Shown in pieces: positions 27,719 through 37,792 of a stretch of DNA of 64,000 nucleotides. Positions within the stretch are counted from its first letter, which is position 1. Every line of letters begins with the position of its first letter. This stretch comes from Desulforhabdus amnigena. Lineage in GTDB: Bacteria; Desulfobacterota; Syntrophobacteria; Syntrophobacterales; Syntrophobacteraceae. The translations under genes were made by a program, and so were the position numbers. The stretch covers positions 1,205,001-1,269,000 of the forward strand of contig NZ_BSDR01000001.1 in assembly GCF_027925305.1 (NCBI RefSeq), read 5' to 3'. The notes under the pieces were generated by a model that worked only from the letters and a program-made list of their open reading frames with translations, was not told the DNA's origin and did not search any database.

Positions 27719-28894
27719 CTATCGTCTGACCAGCATAGCAACTGCCTCTCCACCACCAAGGCAGAGGGAGACCAAACCAACTTTTTTGTCCTGTCGCATC
27801 ATTTCATAGAGCAACGTCACAAGCAATCTGCAACCACTTGCTCCAATGGGATGCCCGAGGGCCACGCTTCCACCATTGACATTCACCTTGGCGGGGTCCA
27901 GCTTCAGTTCGCGCAGGACCGCCACCGTAGAACCGCTGAAAGCCTCGTTGATTTCATAAAGATCCACATCTTCCAGCCCGAGGCCTTCCTTTTTCAGGCA
28001 CTTGGGAACCGCCCATATGGGAGCTACCAGAACATATTTCATATCGATACCGGCAGAGGCCTGAGCGCCAATGGTTGCCAGGATCTTACAGCCCAATGCT
28101 TCGGCCTTTTCACGCGCCATAACGACAACGGCAGCAGCCCCGTCACTGATGATGGAGGCGTTTCCAGCAGTGGTCAAGCCGTCCTTCTTGAAAGCCGGCC
28201 TCATTTTGGAGAGCACCTCGTAAGGAGTTTCCTTGGGACACTCGTCCTGCGAGAAGAGAACAGGGTCCCCTTTGCGCTGCGGGAGAGGCACGGGAACGAT
28301 TTCATCCTTGAATCTTCCCTCTTGTATGGCGACAAGCGCCCGTCGGTAAGATTCGGCCGCATAACGATCCTGGTCCTCACGTGAAACATTGTATCGTTCG
28401 GAACAGAGCTCGTTGGAAATGCCCATATGAAAATCATTTACAATATCCCAAAGGCCATCGTGAACCATGTGATCCCGAATGGTTCCATCTCCCATACGAT
28501 ATCCAAAGCGAGCCTTGTCCAGGTAAAAAGGAGCCATACTCATACTTTCCATGCCGCCGGCAACCACTATGTCCGCGTCACCCACCTGAATGGCCTGAGC
28601 TGCCAACATTACGGATTTCAATCCGGAACCGCATACTTTATTGACCGTGATGCATTCCACTTCCCATGGCATCCCGGCCTGGACTGTCGCCTGCTTTGCA
28701 GGATTCTGTCCATACCCGCAAGGAAGCACCATCCCCATGATCGCTTCGTTGACTTCTTCCTTGCCGATCCCAGCCCTGCGAATGGCTTCTTCCATGACGA
28801 TCGCACCCAATTTTGTGGCTCCAATTCCGGTGAGAGAGCCGTTGAAGCTCCCCAGTGGAGTCCGCACCGCACTCACAATAACCGCTTCTCGCAT
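27719..28894 (-). CDS. Acetyl-CoA acetyltransferase (thiolase)
   Basis: A 391-residue thiolase that cleaves acetoacetyl-CoA or condenses two acetyl-CoA. The nucleophilic Cys is in [10 protein letters not shown] near residue 89, the His in [13 protein letters not shown], and the second Cys in [24 protein letters not shown] precedes the ATG. It is the first gene of the operon with hbd and the acyl-CoA dehydrogenase. Together they cover three of the four steps between butyryl-CoA and acetyl-CoA; crotonase is missing here. Confidence 0.93.
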   Translation of the reverse strand: MREAVIVSAVRTPLGSFNGSLTGIGATKLGAIVMEEAIRRAGIGKEEVNEAIMGMVLPCGYGQNPAKQATVQAGMPWEVECITVNKVCGSGLKSVMLAAQAIQVGDADIVVAGGMESMSMAPFYLDKARFGYRMGDGTIRDHMVHDGLWDIVNDFHMGISNELCSERYNVSREDQDRYAAESYRRALVAIQEGRFKDEIVPVPLPQRKGDPVLFSQDECPKETPYEVLSKMRPAFKKDGLTTAGNASIISDGAAAVVVMAREKAEALGCKILATIGAQASAGIDMKYVLVAPIWAVPKCLKKEGLGLEDVDLYEINEAFSGSTVAVLRELKLDPAKVNVNGGSVALGHPIGASGCRLLVTLLYEMMRQDKKVGLVSLCLGGGEAVAMLVRR

Positions 28895-28999
28895 GTTTGC
28901 TCCCTTTCAAAGTATGCGTTTGCCTCTTATATTCTTCGAAAATGCTGAAAAACCCTTTTATCAAAAGGTGTCGCCTTTTACAAAAAAAATATCATTACA

Positions 29000-29332
29000 T
29001 CAAACTTTCCCGGCTGCAGTCCCCTGAACTACACCCTTTTCATGTAAAATCGACTCAAGAACTTCAGATGAAATACCGCGGATCAAGATACTCTTCTGAC
29101 GGGACTTATGCCCCTGAATGATTTCCAGATCGGATTTGGAGACATTCAGTAGCTTGGCCAGGAACTTGATGCATTCCTTGTTCGCTTCCCCTTCCACGGG
29201 TGGAGCCGTCAATCGCACCTTCAAGCTTCCCTGGTGTATTCCGACCAGTTCATTCCTGGCGGCTTTCGGCTGTACATAAATATCCAGAACAGTTCCATCA
29301 AGCTTTTGGTGTATAAATGGCAAAGAATTCAT
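29000..29332 (-). CDS. DUF167 (YggU-family) protein
   Basis: A 110-residue member of DUF167, a small conserved family of unknown function. The pattern LDIYVQPKAARNELVGIHQGSLKVRLTAPPVEGEANKECIKFLAKLL matches it well. The ATG at 29332 has AAAGAGG upstream; the frame reaching 29404 is not conserved. It is 105 bases upstream of the thiolase gene on the same strand and could be in its transcript. Confidence 0.8.
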   Translation of the reverse strand: MNSLPFIHQKLDGTVLDIYVQPKAARNELVGIHQGSLKVRLTAPPVEGEANKECIKFLAKLLNVSKSDLEIIQGHKSRQKSILIRGISSEVLESILHEKGVVQGTAAGKV

Positions 29333-29622
29333 AAGCCTCTTTCCATTGCACTGCGCTTTTTTGAAGTGCGTTTCGATTTGCACGGGAAATAGATTTTGCA
29401 CCATGGAGGTTGCATCGTCAAAGTTTTACAATGAGTCCCAAAAATATTGTGCCAAAATTGATATATTTACAAGCTAATTGGAATATGTTCTTAGAAGAAA
29501 AGTCGACAGTCTATGCTTGACTTGAATGATTTGAACTATCCGAAACCATGGCATTCTTCAAAGACACGGGCAGGATGTGAACTGAAACATTTTCTGGCAT
29601 TAAAGGGGACAGGAGGTTAGCG

Positions 29623-31359
29623 ATGGACAAAATATTACGCATCGACACTGGAGCGCAAGGCGGTCCTAGGGCCAAAGAGGAGCCGGTGGGAGCATATGCC
29701 GGCATGGGGGGAAGGGCTCTCACTTCAACCCTGGTTTACAAAGAAGTTCCTCCCCTTTGCCATGCATTGGGGGCCGAGAACAAGCTGGTCATTGCGCCGG
29801 GCTTACTCAGCGGAACCACAGGGGCTATGTCGGGCCGCCTGTCCATAGGGGCCAAGAGCCCCCTTACGGGGGGCATCAAGGAAGCCAACGCGGGTGGACA
29901 ACCGGCTCAGGTGCTGGCCCGCCTTGGCTATGCAGCCATTGTCCTTGAAGGAAAACCTGAAACCGACGATCTCTACAAGATTTTCATCAACAAAGACGGC
30001 GTCAAAATCGAAAAAGACAACAGCCTCAAAATGCTTCCCAACTACGATCTCATCGAAAGGATGAAGAAAGAGTACGGAGACCAGATCGCCTGCATCTCCA
30101 TAGGGACGGCGGGTGAAATGAAAATGTGCGCCGCATCCATCGCCTGCACCGATCCCGAGCTCAGACCCACACGCCATGCCGGCCGCGGAGGGCTTGGAGC
30201 CGTCATGGGTTCCAAGGGCATCAAGGTCATCGTGCTCGACGACACGGGCATGAAGATGCGCTCCCCGAAAGACCCTGAAAAATTCAAGGAAGCCAACAAG
30301 AAATTTGTGGCGGGCTTGAGAGGTCATGCCGTCACGGGACAGGGTCTTCCCGCCTACGGTACCAACATTCTTACCAACATCTTGAACGAAGCGGGTGGAT
30401 ACCCCACCTATAATTTCAAGCAGGGCCGCTTCGACGGCGCTCACAAGATCAGCGGGGAAACCCAGGCCGAAACCGAGACCGCCCGCGGAGGACTGGCTAC
30501 CCACGGTTGTCACCGGGGATGCGTCATTCGGTGTTCGGGGATTTATAACGACAAGGACGGCCATTTTCTCACCAAACAACCCGAATACGAGACCGTCTGG
30601 GCTCACGGCGGCAACTGCGGCATCTGCGATCTCGATGACATCGCCATGATGGATTTTCTCGATGACAACTACGGCCTTGACACCATCGAGATGGGAGTCA
30701 CCATCGGGGTGGCCATGGATGCCGGCCTGATCAAATTCGGAGATTCCAAGGGGGCCATCGACCTGATGCACCAGGTGGGCAAAGGCACTCCTTTAGGGCG
30801 TATCCTGGGCAGTGGAGCCGCCGTTGCGGGCAAGGTCTTTGGAGTAGAGCGGGTTCCCGTGGTGAAAAACCAAGCTCTTCCCGCCTATGACCCCCGTGCG
30901 GTGCAGGGCATCGGAGTCACTTACGCCACAAGCCCCATGGGAGCCGACCACACGGCGGGCTATGCCGTAGCCACCAATATCCTCAAGGTGGGAGGCGATG
31001 TCGATCCCCTCAAACCGGAAGGTCAGGTGGAACTCTCGCGCAACCTGCAGATCGCCACTGCCGCCATTGATTCCACCGGCATGTGCCTTTTCATCGCCTT
31101 TGCCCTTCTGGACCAGCCTGAAACCTTCCAGGCCATGCTCGACATGATCAACGCCTTCTACGGGCTCAACCTCACAGGCGACGACGTGACAGCACTGGGC
31201 AAACAGATCCTCAAGACGGAACGGGCTTTCAACACTCAGGCTGGGTTTACCGCACAACATGACCGCCTGCCCCGCTTCTTCACCACCCAACCCGTAGCGC
31301 CTCACAATGTCACTTTTGGTGTCAAAGATGAAGAGCTCGACCAGGTCTTCAATTGGTAG
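29623..31359 (+). CDS. aor: Tungsten-type aldehyde:ferredoxin oxidoreductase
   Basis: A 578-residue cytoplasmic enzyme oxidising aldehydes to carboxylates with ferredoxin, or reducing acids in reverse, at a bis-pyranopterin tungsten site with one [4Fe-4S] cluster. Family features are ISIGTAGEMKMCAAS, the cluster Cys in HGCHRGCVIRC near 300-310, YATSPMGADHTAGYAV, and the fourth Cys in DSTGMCLFIA. AGGAGG stands before the ATG. It is followed by an alcohol dehydrogenase, a two-component pair and a second alcohol dehydrogenase on the same strand, so its role is probably ethanol/acetaldehyde-type metabolism. No sigma-54 promoter was found directly upstream. Confidence 0.93.
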   Translation: MDKILRIDTGAQGGPRAKEEPVGAYAGMGGRALTSTLVYKEVPPLCHALGAENKLVIAPGLLSGTTGAMSGRLSIGAKSPLTGGIKEANAGGQPAQVLARLGYAAIVLEGKPETDDLYKIFINKDGVKIEKDNSLKMLPNYDLIERMKKEYGDQIACISIGTAGEMKMCAASIACTDPELRPTRHAGRGGLGAVMGSKGIKVIVLDDTGMKMRSPKDPEKFKEANKKFVAGLRGHAVTGQGLPAYGTNILTNILNEAGGYPTYNFKQGRFDGAHKISGETQAETETARGGLATHGCHRGCVIRCSGIYNDKDGHFLTKQPEYETVWAHGGNCGICDLDDIAMMDFLDDNYGLDTIEMGVTIGVAMDAGLIKFGDSKGAIDLMHQVGKGTPLGRILGSGAAVAGKVFGVERVPVVKNQALPAYDPRAVQGIGVTYATSPMGADHTAGYAVATNILKVGGDVDPLKPEGQVELSRNLQIATAAIDSTGMCLFIAFALLDQPETFQAMLDMINAFYGLNLTGDDVTALGKQILKTERAFNTQAGFTAQHDRLPRFFTTQPVAPHNVTFGVKDEELDQVFNW

Positions 31360-31361
31360 CC

Positions 31362-31431
31362 CATTTCATTGACAGCCCTTTACAATGAAATGATTCACCC
31401 ATGGGGGAGATTTTTTCGGCCCCCCCATGGG
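31362..31431 (+). repeat. Two tandem perfect hairpins after the aldehyde oxidoreductase gene
   Basis: CATTTCATTG (31362-31371) pairs with 31383-31392, and CCCATGGGGG (31398-31407) pairs with 31422-31431, both perfect 10-bp stems. The T-run lies in the second loop rather than after the stem, so they are not canonical terminators. They begin 3 bases after the stop codon and may protect or end the aor mRNA. Confidence 0.55.
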
Positions 31432-31637
31432 ACACGCCCTGCAAGGATTGCCTTCCCGCCACCGTCCCCCATCAAGCCCTTTCCTCTCCCGAGATAGTGC
31501 CCGCCAAGAAAATTCGAATTTCTTCTTTCCTCAGAATTTCTTTACGGTTATTTAAGAAGGAAACGTGCACGTTACATAGAAAATAGACTTCCGAGGGCTT
31601 ATTTCATCATGCAGGGTACCGCTCCGGAATGACAATT

Positions 31638-31815
31638 CATATGAAAAAAAGGCTCATGGTTCATAGCTCATGGCTCATGCTGACGTCGTTTTTCAGTAGC
31701 GTTTCCCGCTTTCCCTCTTGCCTTCCATCTCTTTGCCTTTTTTTCATCTTTCGCCGTGACCGTTCTGGTTATGGGATTTTATAAAATTTTCGTCTATTTT
31801 TCTCGCCCCTCTCTA
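31638..31815 (+). repeat. Dispersed intergenic repeat, copy 2
   Basis: Second copy of the element at 12368-12535, same orientation. It starts CATATGAAAAAAAGGCTC and carries an extra short tandem of GCTCATG units near 31662-31680. It lies 30-60 bases upstream of the alcohol dehydrogenase start. The rest of the aor-adh gap (about 31432-31637) shows no gene or clear signal. Confidence 0.65.
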
Positions 31816-31842
31816 TCATTTTGATCAAGAAGGCAATCATTC

Positions 31843-32988
31843 ATGAACAATGTACATAAATTTTCCATTCCTGAAATCATTTTTGGACGTGGAAGCCTCA
31901 GCTATACCGGCCTCTGTGCCCGGCAGCTTGGGGGTGAAAAAGTCTTTTTAGTGAGTGACAGGGGTCTGGAAGATGCGGGTTGGGTCAGACGCGTCATCGA
32001 AATCCTGGAGAGAGAGAAACTCCGCTGGATTTATTATTCCGATATCTCCTCAAACCCACGGGACTATCAAACTCATGCCGGGGCAAAATACTATCTCGAA
32101 GAGGAAGCAGATGTCATTATTGCCCTGGGTGGAGGAAGTCCAATGGACGCTGCCAAAGGAATTGCGCTTGTGGCAAGCAACGGTGGACGGATTCAGGACT
32201 ACGAAGGAGCCAACCGCATTCATCGTCCCCTTCCCCCCATGGTATTCATTCCGTCAACAGCGGGGAGTGGTTCCGATATTTCACAGTTTTCCATCATCAC
32301 GGATGTGGAGCGGCAGGTGAAAATGTCCATAATCAGCCGGACTCTCGTTCCCAACATTTCCATTATAGATCCCTTGGTCTTGCAGACTAAAAGCGAAGAA
32401 CTCATTATAGCCGCCGCTGTCGATGCCCTGTGTCACGCGATTGAATCCTTCGTATCCAAAATCGCTTCGCCTTTTACGGAACTGCAATCCATGCAAGCCA
32501 TTCAATTGATTATGAAGAACATAAGATCGGCAATTGACACACATTCCCTGGAGAGCCTGGAGCAGTTGAGTATTGCGAGCACCGCTGCCGGAATGGCTTT
32601 CAGCAACGCCGGTCTGGGTGCGGAACACGCACTTGCTCACTCCCTCGGGGGAATGTTCGATACCCTGCATGGATTGGTCCATCCCATCTTGCTTCCGCAC
32701 GTCATGCGTTACAACCTTCCGGCCTGTACGGAAAAGATCGCCGCCATTGGTGAAGTCTTTCTCGGTAAGCGTTTGAAAACGGATAGAGAAACGGCGGTAG
32801 CTGGCATCGAGAAGATCGAAGCATTTTGCCATTCCTTTGGAGTTCCCGTACATCTTGAAGATGTCGTTCAGAACCGCTCACAACTGCCGGAACTTGCAAA
32901 AATGGCGGCCAACGATGTTTGCCTGCTGACCAATCCCCGCCAGGCGAGTTGGGAGGATCTCATGCATATTTGTGAGGAGGCCTGGTGA
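31843..32988 (+). CDS. Iron-containing alcohol dehydrogenase (group III), first copy
   Basis: A 381-residue NAD(P)-dependent dehydrogenase. The nucleotide-binding IALGGGSPMDAAKGIA lies at about 92-107, with FIPSTAGSGSDISQFSI, the metal Asp/His in VDALCHAIESFVS, and His ligands in GAEHALAHSLGGMFDTLHGLVHPILLPH. It resembles the second copy at 36091 in layout but is clearly diverged. Its stop codon overlaps the ATG of the sensor kinase gene (TGATG), so expression of enzyme and sensor is coupled. Confidence 0.92.
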   Translation: MNNVHKFSIPEIIFGRGSLSYTGLCARQLGGEKVFLVSDRGLEDAGWVRRVIEILEREKLRWIYYSDISSNPRDYQTHAGAKYYLEEEADVIIALGGGSPMDAAKGIALVASNGGRIQDYEGANRIHRPLPPMVFIPSTAGSGSDISQFSIITDVERQVKMSIISRTLVPNISIIDPLVLQTKSEELIIAAAVDALCHAIESFVSKIASPFTELQSMQAIQLIMKNIRSAIDTHSLESLEQLSIASTAAGMAFSNAGLGAEHALAHSLGGMFDTLHGLVHPILLPHVMRYNLPACTEKIAAIGEVFLGKRLKTDRETAVAGIEKIEAFCHSFGVPVHLEDVVQNRSQLPELAKMAANDVCLLTNPRQASWEDLMHICEEAW

Positions 32989-34202
32989 TGAGCGAAAAAC
33001 CGACTTTGGATGATTTGATCGGCATCGAGTACGCCAAACTGGGGTTCTTCAGAGAGGTCCAGGAAAAGGTAGCGGAATTACAGGCTTCCAATCTCAAACT
33101 GGAACTCAAGCGACGCCATATTCAGGGAATACTGGACGGCATAACAGATGTGATGGCCATTCTTACCCTCGATTTCCGCATCACGTCGGTCAATCACGTT
33201 TACTACGATATCTTTAAGGAAACGCAGCCTGTTGGAAAATATTGTTTCGAGGTCTTCCGGCAGCAGAAGGAGCGATGTTCCTCCTGCCCCGTGGTCATCG
33301 CGCTCGACACGAACCGCGTATGCAGACAGCTCGATATTTTCTCCGTAGGGGGCAAGAACCGCCATTTTGAGATCACGGCATCTCCCCTTCGAAATTCTGA
33401 GGGGAATCCCTGTCATATTTTGCTGCTGAAGCGTGATGTTACCCTCGAAAAGGAATACCAGGCGAAATATTACCAGGCCCAGCAAATGGCGACTGTTGGC
33501 GCCCTGGCTGCAGGCGTTGCCCATGAGATCAACAACCCATTGACCGCCATTTCGGGGTTTGCCGAGGGATTGAAACGTCGGTTGCCAAAACTGAAAGAAC
33601 AAGTAGACAAAGATCTCGCTGAAGATTTCGACGAATATATCAATATCATCCTTAAAGAATGCCGCCGTTGCCAGGGTATCGTTCAGAATCTCCTGGATTT
33701 TGGCCGCCCGAAATCCAACGACTTTCGTTCCGTAAATCTCAACATGGTGGTCCGGGACACACTCAAGCTACTTCAAAATCACCTGAAGTATTATCCAGAA
33801 GGACATGTGCGCCAGGAACTTCAGGAACCTCTTCCATTCATCCAGGCGGATGCGTCACAATTGAAGCAGGTGGTGCTCAACTTGCTTTTCAACGCGCTGG
33901 ATGCAACTCAGGGAAGGGGGACCGTTATCCTGCGCACGTTTTCAACGAACGACCAATGGGTGGGGCTGGCCGTGGAAGACAACGGCTGTGGTATTCCATC
34001 AGAAAATCTTGACAAGCTTTTCGAACCCTTCTTTACCACCAAACCGGCTGGCAAGGGCATCGGTATCGGACTGTCGACGTGTTATAATATTATTCAAAAT
34101 CACGGTGGAGAAATTTTAGTCTGCAGCGAAGTCGAGAAAGGCTCGACCTTTCTTGTGCGACTGCCGACTGAACCATCTACCCCTCTTGTTTTAGTCGTTT
34201 AG
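32988..34202 (+). CDS. Cytoplasmic PAS sensor histidine kinase
   Basis: A 404-residue kinase without membrane segments. A short N-terminal coiled coil precedes a PAS domain (about 40-150) with the Cys motif [18 protein letters not shown], similar to that in the hybrid kinase at 2163. HisKA follows with phospho-His in [14 protein letters not shown], then HATPase_c with [12 protein letters not shown] and [14 protein letters not shown]. It overlaps the upstream alcohol dehydrogenase stop by one base and is followed 73 bases later by a sigma-54 activator with a receiver domain, its obvious partner. The PAS Cys residues could sense redox state or an aldehyde (speculative). Confidence 0.9.
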   Translation: MSEKPTLDDLIGIEYAKLGFFREVQEKVAELQASNLKLELKRRHIQGILDGITDVMAILTLDFRITSVNHVYYDIFKETQPVGKYCFEVFRQQKERCSSCPVVIALDTNRVCRQLDIFSVGGKNRHFEITASPLRNSEGNPCHILLLKRDVTLEKEYQAKYYQAQQMATVGALAAGVAHEINNPLTAISGFAEGLKRRLPKLKEQVDKDLAEDFDEYINIILKECRRCQGIVQNLLDFGRPKSNDFRSVNLNMVVRDTLKLLQNHLKYYPEGHVRQELQEPLPFIQADASQLKQVVLNLLFNALDATQGRGTVILRTFSTNDQWVGLAVEDNGCGIPSENLDKLFEPFFTTKPAGKGIGIGLSTCYNIIQNHGGEILVCSEVEKGSTFLVRLPTEPSTPLVLVV

Positions 34203-34275
34203 CCAGGCTGCATGATCTGACGGTCCACACCTGTAATTTGCCATCAATTTTCAGGTAAAACAGAGAAAATCGCTC

Positions 34276-35622
34276 ATGACTATTTTTGACCCCATTCGAA
34301 TTTTATTGATCGATGACGAAGAATCCATCAGGAGATTGGCGGAGAAGGAATTCTCCGATATGCGAAGAACTGTGCGCACTGCAGGGAGTGCCCACGAGGC
34401 ATTCGATTTGATCCGTCAACAACAGTTTGACGTCATCGTGCTCGACATTCGCCTGCCTGACGCCGATGGATTGGAACTTCTGGAGCGGTTGAGAGAAACC
34501 TTGCCCGATGTTGAAGTCATTCTCATCACGGGTCACGGCAATATCGACAGTGCCGTCGAAGCAATGAAGATCGGGGCATATGATTATATCACCAAGCCAT
34601 TTGCCCTCGACCGTCTCGAATTGGTCATCGAAAAAGCCTATCAGCGCGTTCGCCTCCAGCGGGAAAACCGCCTTTTACGGCATACCCAGAGCGATCAATC
34701 CTCTCCCCGTTTTATCGGATCTTCCCTGGCCATCCAGCACATCCAGTACCTCATCAGCAAAGTGGCCCCCACGGATGTGCCGGTTTTGATCACGGGGGAG
34801 AGCGGTGCAGGAAAGGACGTCGTTGCAAGGGCTATACATTCTGCAAGCAAAAGGAACGATCATCCGCTCATTATCAAGAACTGCGGCACCATGCAAAAGG
34901 AACTCATCCGCAGCGAACTCTTCGGCTACTGCAAGGGGGCGTTTACCGGCGCAACCGAATCACAGGAGGGACTTCTCGCTCTTGCTCACCTGGGTACGCT
35001 CTTTTTAGATGAGATCGGAGAACTTCCCCTTGAAGTTCAGGCATCCCTTCTGCGCGTTCTTGAAAACCAAACCTACCGCAGAGTTGGCGACAAACAGGAA
35101 CGACAGGTAGACGTACGTTTTCTCTTTGCCACCAACCGCAACCTGGTGGAAGAAGTGAAAGCGGGGCGTTTTCACGAAGCTCTTTTCCATCGAATCAACG
35201 TGTTTCAACTGGATCTTCCCCCCCTGCGCCAGCGTAAGGAAGACATTCCTTTGCTGGTGGAATATTTCCTGGGACAGTTGAGCGTTGGAAAGTCTCCCTA
35301 CCGTATATCCAAAAATGTCATGGAGCATTTGCTCGCATACCATTGGCCCGGGAACGTGCGGGAGTTGCGCAATGTAATGGAAAGGGGCACCATTCTTTCA
35401 GAAAATGGGGTAATTACCGCTCAGGCCCTTCCCCGTGAGATAGCCGAGCAAGAGCCTACCTCAACAACGAATAGCTCCTTTTTGAGCCTGAGGGACATTG
35501 AGAAGCGTCACATTCAGCAGGTTATGGAACATGCAGCAGGAAATCGTTCACAGGCTGCGGATCTCCTGGGAATCAGCAGAAAAACCTTGTACCGGAAATT
35601 AAAAGAGTATGGTTTGGAATAA
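34276..35622 (+). CDS. NtrC-family sigma-54-dependent response regulator
   Basis: A 448-residue activator. The receiver has DDEE at the N-terminus and phospho-Asp in IVLDIRLPDADG near residue 57. The AAA+ domain carries Walker A GESGAGKD, the sigma-54 contact loop GAFTGATES, and Walker B TLFLDEIGELP. The C-terminal Fis-type helix-turn-helix is AAGNRSQAADLLGISRKTLYRKLKEYG. It is the partner of the preceding kinase. A good -24/-12 promoter lies 236 bases after its stop, in front of the second alcohol dehydrogenase, its likely target. Confidence 0.94.
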   Translation: MTIFDPIRILLIDDEESIRRLAEKEFSDMRRTVRTAGSAHEAFDLIRQQQFDVIVLDIRLPDADGLELLERLRETLPDVEVILITGHGNIDSAVEAMKIGAYDYITKPFALDRLELVIEKAYQRVRLQRENRLLRHTQSDQSSPRFIGSSLAIQHIQYLISKVAPTDVPVLITGESGAGKDVVARAIHSASKRNDHPLIIKNCGTMQKELIRSELFGYCKGAFTGATESQEGLLALAHLGTLFLDEIGELPLEVQASLLRVLENQTYRRVGDKQERQVDVRFLFATNRNLVEEVKAGRFHEALFHRINVFQLDLPPLRQRKEDIPLLVEYFLGQLSVGKSPYRISKNVMEHLLAYHWPGNVRELRNVMERGTILSENGVITAQALPREIAEQEPTSTTNSSFLSLRDIEKRHIQQVMEHAAGNRSQAADLLGISRKTLYRKLKEYGLE

Positions 35623-35857
35623 ACTGCCCCAGCTCTTTATGTCAATCGAAACACAATGTATCCTTTTGACTCAATTTCTGCATTTCACTGTATCATTATA
35701 ACACGTTACTTTAAGTACCTATTTTTTATGCTAATTTTTAATTTTCTCCCGTTCGTTTTCTCAAAATGACCCTTCCGCGGGCCAAAAGAATGCAGGTGCA
35801 TCCTTCAAAGCTAACAAACCATTCATTATCCTATTGCTATTTATAGATAATTCTGTT

Positions 35858-35874
35858 TGGCCCACCTTTTGCTT
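35858..35874 (+). promoter_or_regulatory. Predicted sigma-54 (-24/-12) promoter for the second alcohol dehydrogenase
   Basis: TGGCCCACCTTTTGCTT matches the sigma-54 pattern TGGCACG-N4-TTGCW with GG and GC exactly ten bases apart. It stands between the sigma-54 activator gene (ends 35622) and the alcohol dehydrogenase (starts 36091), leaving a leader of about 200 bases. The rest of this gap (35623-36090) is A/T-rich, with no gene; activator sites are not obvious. Confidence 0.72.
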
Positions 35875-36090
35875 ATATAGAAGCACAACGACTGAGTTAC
35901 ATCCAGGCTGATTTTGAGATGTTGATGTTCCAACGTTTCTCCCGCTCCCGCGCGCCGTTCAATGATTGCAACTTGGTATCGTTATCGGAAGTAGTTTGTG
36001 TATCTGGACTGTCACGAGATGGAATTCGTCAGGCAGTCGGAAGATGGTCCCTAACCTTGAAGTATTACCAGCAAAGAAAAGGAGTTTCAC

Positions 36091-37257
36091 ATGGCCGTAG
36101 GAGAGCAAGTATTTGGATTCTATATTCCCACCGTTACCTTGATGGGCATTGGAGCACACAAGCAAGTGGGGGAACAGGTCAAAACGTTGGGTGGCACCAA
36201 ACCTTTCATCTGTACGGATAAGGGCATCACGCGGGCCGGTATAAGCCAGCAAATCGTGGATATCATCAAGAAGGACGCAGGCGTTGATTGCGTTGTTTTC
36301 GATGAAACCATTCCGAACCCCACGGATACGAATGTTCACGATGGTTTGAAGATTTTCAAAGACAACGGCTGCGATATGATCATTTCGATCGGTGGCGGCA
36401 GCTCCCATGACTGCGGCAAGGGCATCGGCGTCGTGGCCAGCAATGGCGGGCACATTCGTGATTATGAGGGAGTGAACAAGTCCGGCAAACCCATGCCGCC
36501 CTTTATTGCCGTGAACACGACAGCGGGAACGGGAAGTGAAATGACCCGCTTTTGCATCATCACCGATACCAGCCGGAAAGTAAAAATGGCCATCGTTGAT
36601 TGGAGAGTCACTCCCAACGTGGCCATCAACGACCCCCTGTTGATGGCGGGAATGCCTCCCGGACTCACGGCAGCTACCGGTATGGACGCATTAACACATG
36701 CTATAGAAGCCTACGTTTCCACCATCGCAACCCCAGTCACGGACGCCTGTGCACTCAAGGCCATCGAGTTGATCGCCAAAAACCTGCGCGCCGCAGTGGC
36801 ACATGGGGGTGATATGGTTGCGCGGGACAACATGGCTTATGCCGAATATCTGGCTGGAATGGCCTTCAACAATGCCAGCCTCGGCCACGTTCACGCAATG
36901 GCTCACCAGTTGGGCGGCTTCTATGACCTGCCCCATGGCGTTTGCAACGCCATCTTGCTTCCCCACGTGGAACGGTTCAACATGATAGCCAAGGTCGGAC
37001 GCTTCGTAGACATCGCCAAAGCCATGGGTGAAGTCGTGGATGGACTCTCACAGCGTGCTGCAGCGGAAAAAGCACTTGAAGCCATCAAGACCCTCTCGGC
37101 AGATGTGGGCATTCCGGGCGGGCTGAGGGAACTCGGCGTACAGAAAGAGGATCTCCCCATTATGGCGGAAAATGCTCAGAAAGACGCCTGTGGTTTGACC
37201 AATCCCCGTTGTCCCACTCTTGAAGACGTGATTGAAATTTACAGGAACGCTCTGTAA
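36091..37257 (+). CDS. Iron-containing alcohol dehydrogenase (group III), second copy
   Basis: A 388-residue enzyme of the methanol/butanol dehydrogenase type. Signatures are IISIGGGSSHDCGKGIG near residue 95, NTTAGTGSEMTRFCII, GMDALTHAIEAYVS, and LGHVHAMAHQLGGFYDLPHGVCNAILLPH with the iron His ligands. AAGGAG precedes the ATG. It is transcribed from the predicted sigma-54 promoter at 35858 and closed by a terminator at 37277. With the AOR it could take primary alcohols to acids via aldehyde, or run in reverse. Confidence 0.93.
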   Translation: MAVGEQVFGFYIPTVTLMGIGAHKQVGEQVKTLGGTKPFICTDKGITRAGISQQIVDIIKKDAGVDCVVFDETIPNPTDTNVHDGLKIFKDNGCDMIISIGGGSSHDCGKGIGVVASNGGHIRDYEGVNKSGKPMPPFIAVNTTAGTGSEMTRFCIITDTSRKVKMAIVDWRVTPNVAINDPLLMAGMPPGLTAATGMDALTHAIEAYVSTIATPVTDACALKAIELIAKNLRAAVAHGGDMVARDNMAYAEYLAGMAFNNASLGHVHAMAHQLGGFYDLPHGVCNAILLPHVERFNMIAKVGRFVDIAKAMGEVVDGLSQRAAAEKALEAIKTLSADVGIPGGLRELGVQKEDLPIMAENAQKDACGLTNPRCPTLEDVIEIYRNAL

Positions 37258-37276
37258 CAGACCGCCAGAGCCAAAA

Positions 37277-37305
37277 GGGGGGGCTTAGGCCTCCTCTTTT
37301 TTTTT
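37277..37305 (+). terminator. Rho-independent terminator after the second alcohol dehydrogenase
   Basis: GGGGGGGC (37277-37284) pairs with GCCTCCTC (37289-37296), with two G-U pairs and a TTAG loop, followed by nine T residues. It starts 20 bases after the stop. Confidence 0.85.
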
Positions 37306-37792
37306 GGAATTCCCCTTCCCTGCCTATGGAAAAAGGCGTTGTGGATCACCGCTTTTTTGAAAAATTTGCGTTTTTCCCGAAGCATGAACACCCTTGAAAC
37401 TTTCAGGATTCGTTTTTTCGGAGCAATTGGTTCTTGCTTTCCCGGACTCCCCATTTCCTCCAAGCCGAGGATCCCCCCTCTCCTCATTATTTGAATCCTT
37501 CCAAATATCCGGCCATGCAACTCAAATGCATTGACACGAATGCTGCCCCAACCTATTAAGTTTTGCTATCCAAAAGTGCATTCAATCCAAGAGGCCACTC
37601 GAATGTTTTTTCATCGTTTCCTTTCGCACCTTTTTAGAGGATAATCTTTTCTCAAAAGCTGAGAATAGATTTCAGAATCAAATATTTCGGAATTCTATTC
37701 TTTGACCTGAATGGAGCAAATCCATTCAACTTCAACATATGTGAGGCTGGGGCTTCAAGGTGATCTAGGGTTCTTCAGAGAGAGGTTTAGAG
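37306..37792. other. Intergenic region before the DUF4412-like gene
   Basis: No gene is supported in these 487 bases. The short minus-strand frame at 37239-37520 has no recognisable features and crosses the terminator. The last 100 bases must hold the promoter of the next gene. Confidence 0.4.

Noticed and set aside
29803-30771. 322-codon minus-strand open frame
   Set aside because: Antisense to the aldehyde oxidoreductase gene, which has clear family motifs.
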